Shown here: positions 36,306 through 45,181 of the stretch, in pieces
How the letters are laid out: each line of letters begins with the position of its first letter
Position numbering within the stretch: position 1 is the stretch's first letter
NCBI RefSeq assembly: GCF_008704795.1
Contig: NZ_CP023690.1
Coordinates: 6,830,501 to 6,894,500 of the forward strand
DNA length: 64,000 bases
DNA from: Streptomyces spectabilis
GTDB taxonomy: Bacteria > Actinomycetota > Actinomycetes > Streptomycetales > Streptomycetaceae
Direction of reading: 5' to 3'
Position numbers and translations under genes: made by a program
The notes under the pieces: model-generated
Databases searched by the model: none
What the model was told of the DNA's origin: nothing
Seen by the model: the letters and a program-made list of their open reading frames with translations, nothing else

Positions 36306-39300
36306 ATGGCGGGACGGGGCCCGCGGGCCCGGGGCGGCGGGGACCGGGCCCGGGGCCGCAGGGGAGCGACGGCCGGACCGGCCGACTGGGGCGCGCCCCA
36401 GTGGTCCCTGGTGCGGATCTGCGACCTGGCCGGGCGCCCGCGCGGCGCCGGGTTCGCCGCCGACGAGCTCGGCACCGTGATCACCAGCCACGAGGCCGTC
36501 GACGGCCTCGCCCGGATCGTCCTGCACGCGGCGGGCGAGCGCACCTGCGTGGTGGCCGCCGACGCCGTGACGGCCCTTCCCGAGGCCGATCTCGCCCTGG
36601 TGCGCACCGAGGGCCTCGGCCTCAAGCCGCTGCCCGTCACCGTGCGCGAGGCCGCGCCGGTGGGCTCGTACGTACGGATCGCCGCGGGCGGCTGGCGGCA
36701 GGCACGGGTCCTGGACTCCGTGTCGGTGACGTACGCGGCGACCGACCGCTTCCACGTCCTGGACACCGCCATGGAGCTGGCCATCGGCACGGACGGCGCC
36801 GACGCCCTGCGGCTCGGCGGCGGCGCCGCGGGCGGGCCCGTCCTCGACGCCGAGTCCGGCGCGGTGGTCGCCGTCCTCGCCACCGCCCTGCACGCCCCGC
36901 ATCGCGCCGCCGGGTTCGCGGTGCCGCTGCGCGCCGCTGCCGCCGGGGACCCGAGCGGCCCCCTCGCCGCGCTCCTCGCCCGCAACGAGGCCACCGTGCC
37001 CGCGTACGGCCCCGATCTGAACCTCGCGGGCGCCCTGCAGCTGACCGCCACGTCGGTGGGCTCCGACGGGCCGGACGCGCCAGGACCCGAGCCCGTCGAA
37101 CGGCCGGACACGGCACGGGAGTTCACGGACTTCACCAGCGGCTGCGCACGCGTGCTCGGGCTCGTCGGCGACCCTGGTACCGGGCGGACCACGGAGCTGG
37201 CCGCGCTCGCCGCCCGCCGCGCCCGGGGCAGCGCGCCCGCGCCCACCCTGTGGCTGCGCGGCGCCGACCTGCGCGACGCCGACACCTCCGTGTCCGACGC
37301 GGTGGCGCGCGCTCTGGAGCGGTCCTGCCGCATCCTCGCCGCGTCGGACGAGGCCCGCCCGGCGGGCGAGGGCCTCGGGGACATCTCCCCGGGCCGGGTC
37401 GCACGGCTCGTCCGGGACGCCGGGCGGCCGCTCCTGCTGCTGCTCGACGGGCCCGAGGAGATGCCTCCCGTCCTCGCCCACCGGCTCGCCGAATGGAGCA
37501 CGGGCACCGCGGGCTGGCTGCGGGACACCGGGGCGCGGCTCGTCGTCGCCTGCCGCGCGGAGTACTGGGAGCGGGCCGGGGCACACTTCCCCGCCGCACT
37601 GCTGCACACCCCGTCGGAGGCCGCGCCCGGCCGCCCGGGACCGGGAGCCCTCGGGGACGCGCTGCCCGGCTGCGTACGGCTCGGCGACCTGCCGGAGCCG
37701 CAGGCCCGCAGGGCCCGCGCGCGGTACGGCATCCCGGACGAGGCCCTCGCCGCCGCCGACGCCCGGCACCCCCTCGCGCTGCGGCTGCTCTCCGAGGTGC
37801 GGGCCGCGCTGCCCGGCGCGCCGCCGGGACGGCCCGGACGCGAGGAGATCCTCGCCGCCCATCTGGACCTGATGAGCCTGCGCGTCGCCGTCCGCCTCGC
37901 GGCGGCGAACGGGCTGCGCGGGACGGCCGTGCGGCGGCTCGCCGCGCGGGTGGCGGGCCAGGTCCACGAGGCGGCGCGGCGGTGCCTCGGGCCCGGCCAG
38001 GGCGAGCTCGACCGGGCCGCCTTCGAGGAGGTCTTCCCGTGGGGCGCCCTGCCCGGGCACGACGCCTGCACCGGCTGGGCGTCGGCGGTCCTCGCGGAGG
38101 GCCTGCTGGTCCCCGCGGGCGCCGGGTACCGCTTCGCGCACGAGGAGGTGGCGGACTGGCTCCAGGGCACCCATCTGGACGTGGAGGGCGCGCTCGCGTC
38201 CCTGGTGTACCGCCACGCCGAAGGCCCGGCACCGGCCACCCGCTCCCTGCCGGTGCCCCGGCACCGGATCGGCCCCGTGCTCCAGGCCCTGCTGCTCGTC
38301 GAACGCCAGCAGGGGGCGGCGGAGCTGGCCGTGTGCCTGGGCCGACTCGCGGCGGCCCTCGCGGCGCTCGACACGACCGCCGCCCGCCGCGCCGAGCAGC
38401 CGGACAGCGCGCAGGACGCCCTCTGGTGGGCCCGGCACCTCCTGGGCGAGGTCCTCCTGCGGATTCCCGACGCCAGCCCCTATCTGGACGTGCTCCGCGC
38501 GCTCGCTGAGCGGCGGCAGTTCCCCCCGGCCTTCTGGATGACGCTCCCGCTGCCGGACGCCACCCGCTACGACCTCCTGCGGGCCGTCGTGCCCCACGAC
38601 GGCCCGCCGGGCACGGCGGGCCGCGTCCTGGACGCCGTGGCCGAGGACCTCGCCGCCGACCCCGGCGCCGTCCAGCGCCATCTGACGCGCTGGTTCACCG
38701 ACGAGAGCCCGCTGCGGGCCACCCCGGACGCCACCGTCGCCTCCGCCGCGCAGGCCCTGCTGCACACCCACCGGCACCGCGCCATCGACGACCTCACGGA
38801 GGCCCTGGCCGACTGCGCGCACACCCGCGCCGACGAACTGCTCGGCGCGCTCGCCGAGGACGAGCCGTCCGCGGTGTGCCGCGCCGTCGACCGCTGGGCC
38901 CGCGACGACCGGGCGGCGCGCCGCGTGGCCGCCGTGGTCTGGGGCCTGCGCACGGCCCGGCACGCCACCGCCGACGCCGACCGCACCCTCCTGCGGTACG
39001 CGGCCTACGCGCTGCTCGCACGGCCCGGCGACGCCTCCCTGCACGGCGCCGCGCTCGCCCTGCTCGTGCGGGACCCGCAGACCCGCGCGCGGCATCTGCC
39101 GACCGCGCTCAAGGCGTTCGCGGCGGGCGACCCGTGGCTGCCGGGAAGCGCCCTCGCGGACGCCCTGACCACCGACCCCGACCTGGTGCTCGCGGCGTTC
39201 CGCGCCCGCCTCCACGGCCCCGGCACGGCCCCCCGCGACCTGCTGCGGGACCTCGCGGGAGTGACCCCGCCCGCCCTGGCGCACCGCGTCGCGGCCCTGG

Positions 39301-39827
39301 TGCGCGAGCACGCCGAGCAGTGCCCGGAGTCCGCCGGCGCCGTGGCCGCGTACGTCGATCTGCTCCTGGAGCGCGGCCCCGGCGTGCGGGCGGTGCTGTT
39401 CCCGACGGTCACGGGGCTGCTGCGGACCGGCGCCGTGGAGGTGCGCCGCGCCCTCGCGCCGGTCCTCGCGGCGCCCGGCGGCCAGGCCTCGCGGCCGCTG
39501 CGCGCCGAGCTGCTCGACCTGCTGCTCGCCCAGGAGCGGGACCCGGACGTCGTCGAGGCCGTGCTGCGCGCGGTCGCCGGGCGCGGCGGCGACGCCGAGC
39601 GGGACCGGCACCTCGTGCAGCGCGCGGGCCTGCTGCTCGGCCGCACGCCGGAGGGCGCGACCCGGTTCGACCGCGCCCTGGTGGACCTGGCGCGGCACGC
39701 GCCGGGGTTCGCCGCCCGCCTCGCCCGCTGGATGACGGACGCCCCGCAGGACTGGGCGGCCCTCATCGGCCCGAGCGCCCGCCGTACCGTCGAGGGGGTC
39801 GCGGACGCCGTCCCTGTGTCGGTGTGA
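36306..39827 (+). CDS. Trypsin-like / STAND NTPase fusion protein with degenerate active sites
   Basis: 1173 residues; ATG 36306 follows GGGGAGGTG. Residues about 25-220 resemble a trypsin-like protease: ITSHEAV carries the His, ADLALVRTEG the Asp, but the Ser motif GDSGGP reads GAAGGPVLD, so Ser is Ala. Residues about 275-600 form a P-loop domain of STAND/NACHT type: Walker A GDPGTGRTT has Arg where Lys is standard, a hydrophobic Walker B LLLLLDGPEE, the sensor-like VVACRAEYWE, and HPLAL, the usual STAND helical motif. RFAHEEVADWL ends a winged-helix-like part. The remaining ~530 residues are helical, Ala/Arg/Leu-rich and may be HEAT-like. No partner gene is apparent; truB and ribF flank it. 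Such protease-NTPase fusions are known in prokaryotic conflict and signalling systems, and a sensing role is my inference. Confidence 0.7.
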   Translation: MAGRGPRARGGGDRARGRRGATAGPADWGAPQWSLVRICDLAGRPRGAGFAADELGTVITSHEAVDGLARIVLHAAGERTCVVAADAVTALPEADLALVRTEGLGLKPLPVTVREAAPVGSYVRIAAGGWRQARVLDSVSVTYAATDRFHVLDTAMELAIGTDGADALRLGGGAAGGPVLDAESGAVVAVLATALHAPHRAAGFAVPLRAAAAGDPSGPLAALLARNEATVPAYGPDLNLAGALQLTATSVGSDGPDAPGPEPVERPDTAREFTDFTSGCARVLGLVGDPGTGRTTELAALAARRARGSAPAPTLWLRGADLRDADTSVSDAVARALERSCRILAASDEARPAGEGLGDISPGRVARLVRDAGRPLLLLLDGPEEMPPVLAHRLAEWSTGTAGWLRDTGARLVVACRAEYWERAGAHFPAALLHTPSEAAPGRPGPGALGDALPGCVRLGDLPEPQARRARARYGIPDEALAAADARHPLALRLLSEVRAALPGAPPGRPGREEILAAHLDLMSLRVAVRLAAANGLRGTAVRRLAARVAGQVHEAARRCLGPGQGELDRAAFEEVFPWGALPGHDACTGWASAVLAEGLLVPAGAGYRFAHEEVADWLQGTHLDVEGALASLVYRHAEGPAPATRSLPVPRHRIGPVLQALLLVERQQGAAELAVCLGRLAAALAALDTTAARRAEQPDSAQDALWWARHLLGEVLLRIPDASPYLDVLRALAERRQFPPAFWMTLPLPDATRYDLLRAVVPHDGPPGTAGRVLDAVAEDLAADPGAVQRHLTRWFTDESPLRATPDATVASAAQALLHTHRHRAIDDLTEALADCAHTRADELLGALAEDEPSAVCRAVDRWARDDRAARRVAAVVWGLRTARHATADADRTLLRYAAYALLARPGDASLHGAALALLVRDPQTRARHLPTALKAFAAGDPWLPGSALADALTTDPDLVLAAFRARLHGPGTAPRDLLRDLAGVTPPALAHRVAALVREHAEQCPESAGAVAAYVDLLLERGPGVRAVLFPTVTGLLRTGAVEVRRALAPVLAAPGGQASRPLRAELLDLLLAQERDPDVVEAVLRAVAGRGGDAERDRHLVQRAGLLLGRTPEGATRFDRALVDLARHAPGFAARLARWMTDAPQDWAALIGPSARRTVEGVADAVPVSV

Positions 39828-39968
39828 ACTCCCCAAGTCGGCGTGAGCACCACCACCCCGGCCGATGCGAGCGACAACCTGTCGGCATGGCACTCTTAGA
39901 CCTGCGCAATCGGCAAGGGAACGTACACACGTACGGGACGTACACGGGTTCGGCGAGGAGCGAAGACA

Positions 39969-40928
39969 GTGCAGCGCTGGCGTGGCTTGGAGGACATTCC
40001 CCAGGACTGGGGGCGCAGCGTCGTCACCATTGGTTCCTACGACGGCGTGCACCGCGGTCACCAGCTCATCATCGGCCGCGCGGTGGCCCGCGCGCGCGAG
40101 CTCGGCGTGCCCGCCGTGGTCGTCACCTTCGACCCGCACCCCAGCGAGGTCGTGCGCCCGGGCAGCCACCCGCCGCTGCTCGCCCCGCACCACCGGCGCG
40201 CCGAGCTGATGGCCGACCTCGGTGTGGACGCCGTGCTCATCCTGCCGTTCACGACCGAGTTCTCGAAGCTGTCGCCCGCCGACTTCGTGGTGAAGGTCCT
40301 CGTCGACAAGCTGCACGCCAAGTCCGTCGTCGAAGGCCCCAACTTCCGCTTCGGGCACCGCGCCGCGGGCAACGTGGCGGTCCTCGCCGAACTCGGCGAG
40401 ACGTACGACTACGACGTCGAGGTCGTCGACCTGTACGTGAGCGGAGAGGCGGGCGGCGGCGAGCCGTTCTCGTCGACGCTCACCCGGCGCCTCATCGCCG
40501 AGGGCGACCTCGCGGGCGCCCGCGAGATCCTCGGCCGCCCGCACCGCGTGGAGGGCGTGGTCGTCCGTGGCGCCCAGCGCGGCCGCGAACTCGGCTTCCC
40601 CACGGCCAACGTGGAGACGCTCCCGCACACCGCGATCCCCGCCGACGGCGTGTACGCGGGCTGGCTGCACGCCCAGGGCGAGGCCATGCCCGCGGCGATC
40701 TCCGTCGGCACGAACCCGCAGTTCGACGGCACGGAGCGCACGGTCGAGGCCTACGCCATCGACCGCGTGGGCCTCGATCTGTACGGGCTGCACGTGGCCG
40801 TGGACTTCCTGGCCTTCGTGCGGGGGCAGGCCAAGTTCGAGTCGATCGACGCGCTGCTCGTCGCCATCGGCGACGACGTGAAGCAGGCCCGCGGGCTCAT
40901 CGAGAGCTACGAGGCCGACCGGGGCTGA
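39969..40928 (+). CDS. ribF: Bifunctional riboflavin kinase / FAD synthetase
   Basis: Converts riboflavin to FMN and then FAD. 319 residues, GTG at 39969 after GAGGAGCG. The N-terminal FAD synthetase domain has the nucleotidyl-transferase GSYDGVHRGHQ and FDPHPSEVVRP; the C-terminal flavokinase domain has GRELGFPTANV and YAGWL. Length and domain order are normal. The truB-ribF order is ancestral, but here the STAND-like gene lies between them. Confidence 0.95.
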   Translation: MQRWRGLEDIPQDWGRSVVTIGSYDGVHRGHQLIIGRAVARARELGVPAVVVTFDPHPSEVVRPGSHPPLLAPHHRRAELMADLGVDAVLILPFTTEFSKLSPADFVVKVLVDKLHAKSVVEGPNFRFGHRAAGNVAVLAELGETYDYDVEVVDLYVSGEAGGGEPFSSTLTRRLIAEGDLAGAREILGRPHRVEGVVVRGAQRGRELGFPTANVETLPHTAIPADGVYAGWLHAQGEAMPAAISVGTNPQFDGTERTVEAYAIDRVGLDLYGLHVAVDFLAFVRGQAKFESIDALLVAIGDDVKQARGLIESYEADRG

Positions 40929-40972
40929 GGCCGATCGCCCTTCGGGCTCGTCCTCAATCGCCGGACGGGCTT
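40929..40972 (-). repeat. Dispersed repeat, family 2, copy 3 (inverted)
   Basis: Reads on the minus strand AAGCCCGTCCGGCGATTGAG then GACGAGCCCGAAGGGCGATC. It overlaps the end of the ABC ATPase gene and supplies its last codons and TGA stop. Confidence 0.7.
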
Positions 40973-41994
40973 GAGATCTTGCTCGCCGTCGCCCAGTGGC
41001 ACGCCACCTGCGAGGCCCCGCCGCCCGAAAGCACCGGCAGGTCACGCGTCCGGCAGTCCCGGGCCACCCCGGCCCGCTCGGCGTCGCCGCTCGCCAGCAC
41101 CTGGCAGCGCACGTGGAAGCGGCAGCCCGAGGGTACCCGCGAGGGGTCCGGGGGCTCGCCCGTGAGGACCACCGGCTCGCCCCCGGCCTCCGGCAGGACC
41201 GACAACAGGGCCTTCGTGTACGGGTGCTGAGGGGCCGTCAGGACCTGCTCGACCGCGCCCGTCTCGACGATCCGGCCCAGGTACATGACGGCCACGCGGT
41301 CCGCGATGTTCCAGGCGAGGCCCAGGTCGTGGGTCACCACGAGGGCGGAGAGGCCGAGCTCGTCGCGCAGCCGGAGGAGCAGGGCGAGGATCTCGCCGCG
41401 CACGGAGGCGTCGAGGGAGGCCACCGGCTCGTCGGCGACGATGAGTTCGGGCTCCAGGACCAGCGCGCCCGCGATGACCACGCGCTGGCGCTGACCGCCG
41501 GACAGCTCGTGCGGATAGCGCAGGAAGAACCGCTCCGGCGGGCGCAGACCCGCCCGTGACAGGGCCTGGGCGACGGCCGCCCGCTCGTCGCCCGGGTACC
41601 GGTGGATGCGCAGGCCCTCGGCCACCGCGTCGTACACCGTGTGGCGCGGGTTGAGCGAGCCGCTCGGGTCCTGGAGCACCAGCTGGACGCGCTTGCGATA
41701 CGCCTTGAGGGCGCGGGACCGGTAGCCGAGCGGCTTGCCGCCGAACGTGACCCGGCCCGACGTGGGCGGCACCAGGCCGAGCAGCGAGCGCGCGAGCGTC
41801 GTCTTGCCGCAGCCGGACTCGCCGACGAGCGCGACGATCTCGCCCGGCCGGATGTGCAGGTCCACGCCGTCCACGGCCCGCGCCGGATCCGCGCCGTGCC
41901 GCCCGGGGAACGTGATGTGCAGGTCCTCGGCCGCGAGCAGCGGCGCCGCGTCCGCGGGCGGCGCGGCCGACGTGACGGGGGAGTGAGTGGTCAT
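40954..41994 (-). CDS. Peptide ABC transporter ATPase, OppF/DppF type
   Basis: Cytoplasmic ATPase of the importer, 346 residues. ATG at 41994 follows GAGGAG. Walker [10 protein letters not shown], signature LSGGQRQR, Walker B LIVADEP and the H-loop VVTHD are all intact. The C-terminal oligopeptide-transporter extension contains the cysteines GCRFHVRC and CHW, as in DppF. The last five codons and the stop are contributed by the dispersed repeat at 40929-40972, so the natural C-terminus may have been altered. Confidence 0.9.
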   Translation of the reverse strand: MTTHSPVTSAAPPADAAPLLAAEDLHITFPGRHGADPARAVDGVDLHIRPGEIVALVGESGCGKTTLARSLLGLVPPTSGRVTFGGKPLGYRSRALKAYRKRVQLVLQDPSGSLNPRHTVYDAVAEGLRIHRYPGDERAAVAQALSRAGLRPPERFFLRYPHELSGGQRQRVVIAGALVLEPELIVADEPVASLDASVRGEILALLLRLRDELGLSALVVTHDLGLAWNIADRVAVMYLGRIVETGAVEQVLTAPQHPYTKALLSVLPEAGGEPVVLTGEPPDPSRVPSGCRFHVRCQVLASGDAERAGVARDCRTRDLPVLSGGGASQVACHWATASKISSPSGD

Positions 41995-42049
41995 GCGCGT
42001 CTCCTCGCGGCCGGGTGCCAGGACGGGCGGATCGAGGTGCGCGGCCCGG

Positions 42050-43102
42050 TCACGGCGCCCCGTCCACGGCCGCCGGCGCCTGCTGGGCGGGGACCTGGGA
42101 GCCCACGTGCACACAGGCCGCCTGGTGGGCCGGGCCCGCCGCGCGCAGCTCCTGGTCCTGCGCGGCACAGGAGTCGAGCGCCACCGGGCAGCGCGGGTGG
42201 AACGTACAGCCCTCCGGGAGCGCCGACGGGTCCGGCGGATCGCCGGGCAGCCCCCGCGGCGCGAACCGCGACGCGGGGTCCCCGACGCGCGGGAACGCCG
42301 CCGAGAGGGCCTTGCCGTACGGGTGCTGCGCCCGCTCGTACACGTCCCGGGCCGGGCCCTCCTCGACGACGCGGCCCGCGTACATCACCGCGAGCCGGTC
42401 ACAGGTGTCGGCGAGTACCGCCAGATCGTGGCTGATCATGATCAGGCCGAGGTCCTGTTCGGCCACGAGCTGTTCGATCAGGCGCAGGATCTGCGCCTGG
42501 ATCATCACGTCGAGCGCGGTCGTCGGCTCGTCCGCGATGATCAGGCGCGGATCGCAGGCGAGCGCCATGGCGATCATCACGCGCTGGCGCTGGCCGCCGG
42601 ACAGTTCGTGCGGGTAGGCGTCCGCGCGGGCGCCCGGGAGCCCCACGTGTTCGAGCAGCTCGCGGGCCCTCTTCCTGGCGCCCGCGGGCGTCGCCTTCTT
42701 GTGCAGCAGGATCGGCTCGGCGATCTGGTCGCCGATGCGGTGCACCGCGTTCAGCGAGTGCATGGCGCCCTGGAAGACCACGGACGCGCCCGCCCAGCGG
42801 ACCGCGCGCACCCGGCCCCACTTCATGGTGAGCACGTCCTCGCCGTCGAGGAGGACCTCCCCGGTCACCCTCGTCCCCGCGGGCAGCAGGCGCAGCAGGG
42901 CGAGGGCGAGCGTGGACTTGCCGCAGCCGGACTCGCCCGCCACGCCGAGCTTCTGCCCGGCGCCCACGGTCAGGTCGACCCCGCGCACGGCGGCGGCCCC
43001 GGACGCGTACGTCACTTCGAGGTTCCTGACGTCGAGCAGGGGCTGCCCGGCGTCCTGTCCGGCCGCGGCCGGGGCGTCGGTCGCGGTGTGCGCGGTGGTC
43101 AC
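42050..43102 (-). CDS. Peptide ABC transporter ATPase, OppD/DppD type
   Basis: Second ATPase, 350 residues from GTG 43102, which has GGAAG five bases upstream. A TTG at 43126 that overlaps the permease stop (TTGA) is an alternative with its own G-rich site. Walker [18 protein letters not shown], Walker B LIIADEP and SHDLAVLA are complete, with the C-terminal GCTFHPRC extension. It pairs with the 40954-41994 product. The 55-base gap before that next gene is small enough for one transcript. Confidence 0.9.
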   Translation of the reverse strand: MTTAHTATDAPAAAGQDAGQPLLDVRNLEVTYASGAAAVRGVDLTVGAGQKLGVAGESGCGKSTLALALLRLLPAGTRVTGEVLLDGEDVLTMKWGRVRAVRWAGASVVFQGAMHSLNAVHRIGDQIAEPILLHKKATPAGARKRARELLEHVGLPGARADAYPHELSGGQRQRVMIAMALACDPRLIIADEPTTALDVMIQAQILRLIEQLVAEQDLGLIMISHDLAVLADTCDRLAVMYAGRVVEEGPARDVYERAQHPYGKALSAAFPRVGDPASRFAPRGLPGDPPDPSALPEGCTFHPRCPVALDSCAAQDQELRAAGPAHQAACVHVGSQVPAQQAPAAVDGAP

Positions 43103-43122
43103 GGTGGCTTCCGGTTCGGCGG

Positions 43123-44049
43123 TCAACGGGACACCCCCAGCCTGGGGTTGAGCACGGACTCCACGGCCCGCCCGCACAGCGTGAACGCGAGCGCGACCAC
43201 GGCGATGGCGATGCCGGGCGGCGCCAGGTACCACCAGTCGCCCGCGCTGACGGCACCCGCCTCGCGGGCGTCCTGCAGGAGGCCGCCCCAGGACACCGCG
43301 GTCGGGTCGCCGAGGCCGAGGAAGGCGAGCGTGGCCTCGGTGAGGATGGCGCTGGAGATGACGAGCGTCGTCTGTGCGAGCACAAGCGGCATGACGTTGG
43401 GCAGCACGTGGCGGAGCATGATGTGGGTGTGCCCGCCGCCCAGGGCCCGGGCCCGCTCGATGTAGGGGCGGGACTCGACGGCCAGCGTCTGCGCGCGCAC
43501 GAGCCGTGCCGTGGTGGGCCAGGTGGTCACCCCGATGGCCAGGATGATCGTGCTCAGGGAGCCGGACATCACGACGGCGAGGGCGATCGCGAGCACCAGC
43601 GTGGGCATGACCAGGAACCAGTCGGTGACGCGCATCATCACCGTCCCGTACACGCCGCGGTAGTGCCCCGCCGTGATGCCCACGACCGTGCCGATCGCCA
43701 CGGAGAGGAACGCGGCGAGCAGCCCGATGGTGAGGGAGATCCGCGCCCCGTACACCAGGAGCGCGAGCAGGTCGCGGCCGAACTGGTCGGTGCCGAGGGG
43801 GAATTCGGTGCTCGGGGACTCCATGGCGTCCCCCGGTGCGTGCGTGACGCTGTCCGCGTCCGAGCCGACGAGCAGCGGCGCGAAGACCGCGGCAAGCGAG
43901 ATCAGGACGAGCACGGCGAGGCCGAAGAGCCCGGCCCTGTGCCCCCGGTACGCGCGCCAGAAGCGGGCCGCGGAGTGCCGTCTGCGCGTCCAGGTGAGCG
44001 CCCGCGGGTTCGGCGCCGGGCCCTGCGCGGCGCTGGTCTCGGTCGTCAT
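43123..44049 (-). CDS. Peptide ABC transporter permease, DppC type
   Basis: Inner-membrane permease of 308 residues. The N-terminal RRHSAARFWRAYRGHRAGLFGL precedes the first helix; about six membrane helices follow, with the BPD_transp EAA loop in RAQTLAVESRPYIERARALG. GTDQFGRDLL near residue 90 is the DppC hallmark. The start overlaps the stop of the partner permease by four bases. Confidence 0.9.
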   Translation of the reverse strand: MTTETSAAQGPAPNPRALTWTRRRHSAARFWRAYRGHRAGLFGLAVLVLISLAAVFAPLLVGSDADSVTHAPGDAMESPSTEFPLGTDQFGRDLLALLVYGARISLTIGLLAAFLSVAIGTVVGITAGHYRGVYGTVMMRVTDWFLVMPTLVLAIALAVVMSGSLSTIILAIGVTTWPTTARLVRAQTLAVESRPYIERARALGGGHTHIMLRHVLPNVMPLVLAQTTLVISSAILTEATLAFLGLGDPTAVSWGGLLQDAREAGAVSAGDWWYLAPPGIAIAVVALAFTLCGRAVESVLNPRLGVSR

Positions 44050-45140
44050 CGGCCCACCCTCGGGTCGAGCAGCGGATACACCACGTCGGCGACGGTGTTC
44101 ATGAGGATCACCGCGGTGGCGAAGACGAAGAACAGGCCCTGCACGAGCGGCAGGTCCGGCACGCTCAGCGCCTGGTAGAAGAGGCTGCCGAGCCCCGGCC
44201 AGGAGAAGACGGTCTCGACCAGGATCGCGCCCGCCACCACCGTGCCCAGGTTCACGAACATCAGCGTGACCGTCGGCAGGAGCGCGTTCGGCACCGCGTG
44301 GCGGCGGCGCACCAGGTCGTCCCTGAGGCCCTTGGCGCGGGCGGTCGTCAGATAGTCGCTGCCCATCTCGTCGAGCAGCGAGGAGCGCATGACGAGGAGC
44401 GTCTGCGCGTATCCGACCGCCACGAGCGTGAGCACCGGCAGGACCATGTGGTGCGCCACGTCCACGACGTACGCGACGCCGCTCTCGTCACCGCTCTCCA
44501 TGCCGCCCGTCGGGAAGAGGCCCGGCAGCGGGCCCGCGCCCACCGAGAAGGTGATGATGAGCAGCAGGCCGAGCCAGAAGGACGGCACCGAGTACAGGGT
44601 CAGGGCGAGCCCGGTGTGGAACCGGTCCCCGAGGCCGCCGTTGCGCCACGCCGCGCGCGTGCCGAGCCAGATGCCGATGACCGTGTAGAGGACGTACGCC
44701 GCCCCGGTGAGCCACAGCGTCGGCCCGAGCGCGTCCGTGATCTTGTCGAGGACCGGCGTGTGGAACTGGTACGACGTGCCGAAGTCCCCGGTGAGGACGT
44801 TGCCGCAGTAGTCCGTGAACTGCTTCCACACCGGGTCGTCCAGGCCGAACTCCGCGCGCATCGCGGCGAGTTGCTCGCTCGACACGCGGCGTCCGCCGGT
44901 CATCTGCTTCACCGGGTCGCCCGGGATGAGCCGGAAGAGGAAGAAGCTCGTGACGAGCACGGCGAACATGGAGACGAGCGCGCCGCCGAGCTTGCCCGCG
45001 ACGTACGTCAGATAGGCGGTGGTGTTGCGTGCCCGGGGGCCGCGGCCCCGCGGACCGACGGGCCCCGCCGGTCCGCCGGGTGCCCCGGCCTCGGCCTCGG
45101 CGGCGAGGATCGCCGCCGGGTTGTTGTCTGCCGCGGTCAT
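44046..45140 (-). CDS. Peptide ABC transporter permease, DppB type
   Basis: Membrane permease of 364 residues with a Gly/Pro-rich N-terminal extension of about 40 residues before the first helix (KLGGALVSMFAVLVTSFFLF). The RLIPGDPV motif and the EAA loop DYLTTARAKGLRDD identify the DppB/OppB family. The downstream start overlaps it (ATGA). It follows the binding-protein gene by 41 bases, in one operon. Confidence 0.92.
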   Translation of the reverse strand: MTAADNNPAAILAAEAEAGAPGGPAGPVGPRGRGPRARNTTAYLTYVAGKLGGALVSMFAVLVTSFFLFRLIPGDPVKQMTGGRRVSSEQLAAMRAEFGLDDPVWKQFTDYCGNVLTGDFGTSYQFHTPVLDKITDALGPTLWLTGAAYVLYTVIGIWLGTRAAWRNGGLGDRFHTGLALTLYSVPSFWLGLLLIITFSVGAGPLPGLFPTGGMESGDESGVAYVVDVAHHMVLPVLTLVAVGYAQTLLVMRSSLLDEMGSDYLTTARAKGLRDDLVRRRHAVPNALLPTVTLMFVNLGTVVAGAILVETVFSWPGLGSLFYQALSVPDLPLVQGLFFVFATAVILMNTVADVVYPLLDPRVGR

Positions 45141-45181
45141 GCGCTGCTCGCGATGTCAGTCGCGGGGTTCTTCGTCATCCG

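Noticed and set aside
34818-41045. Very long open frame on the minus strand opposite rbfA to ribF
   Set aside because: It is antisense to several certain genes, has no ribosome site or domains, and arises from the GC-rich third-position bias.
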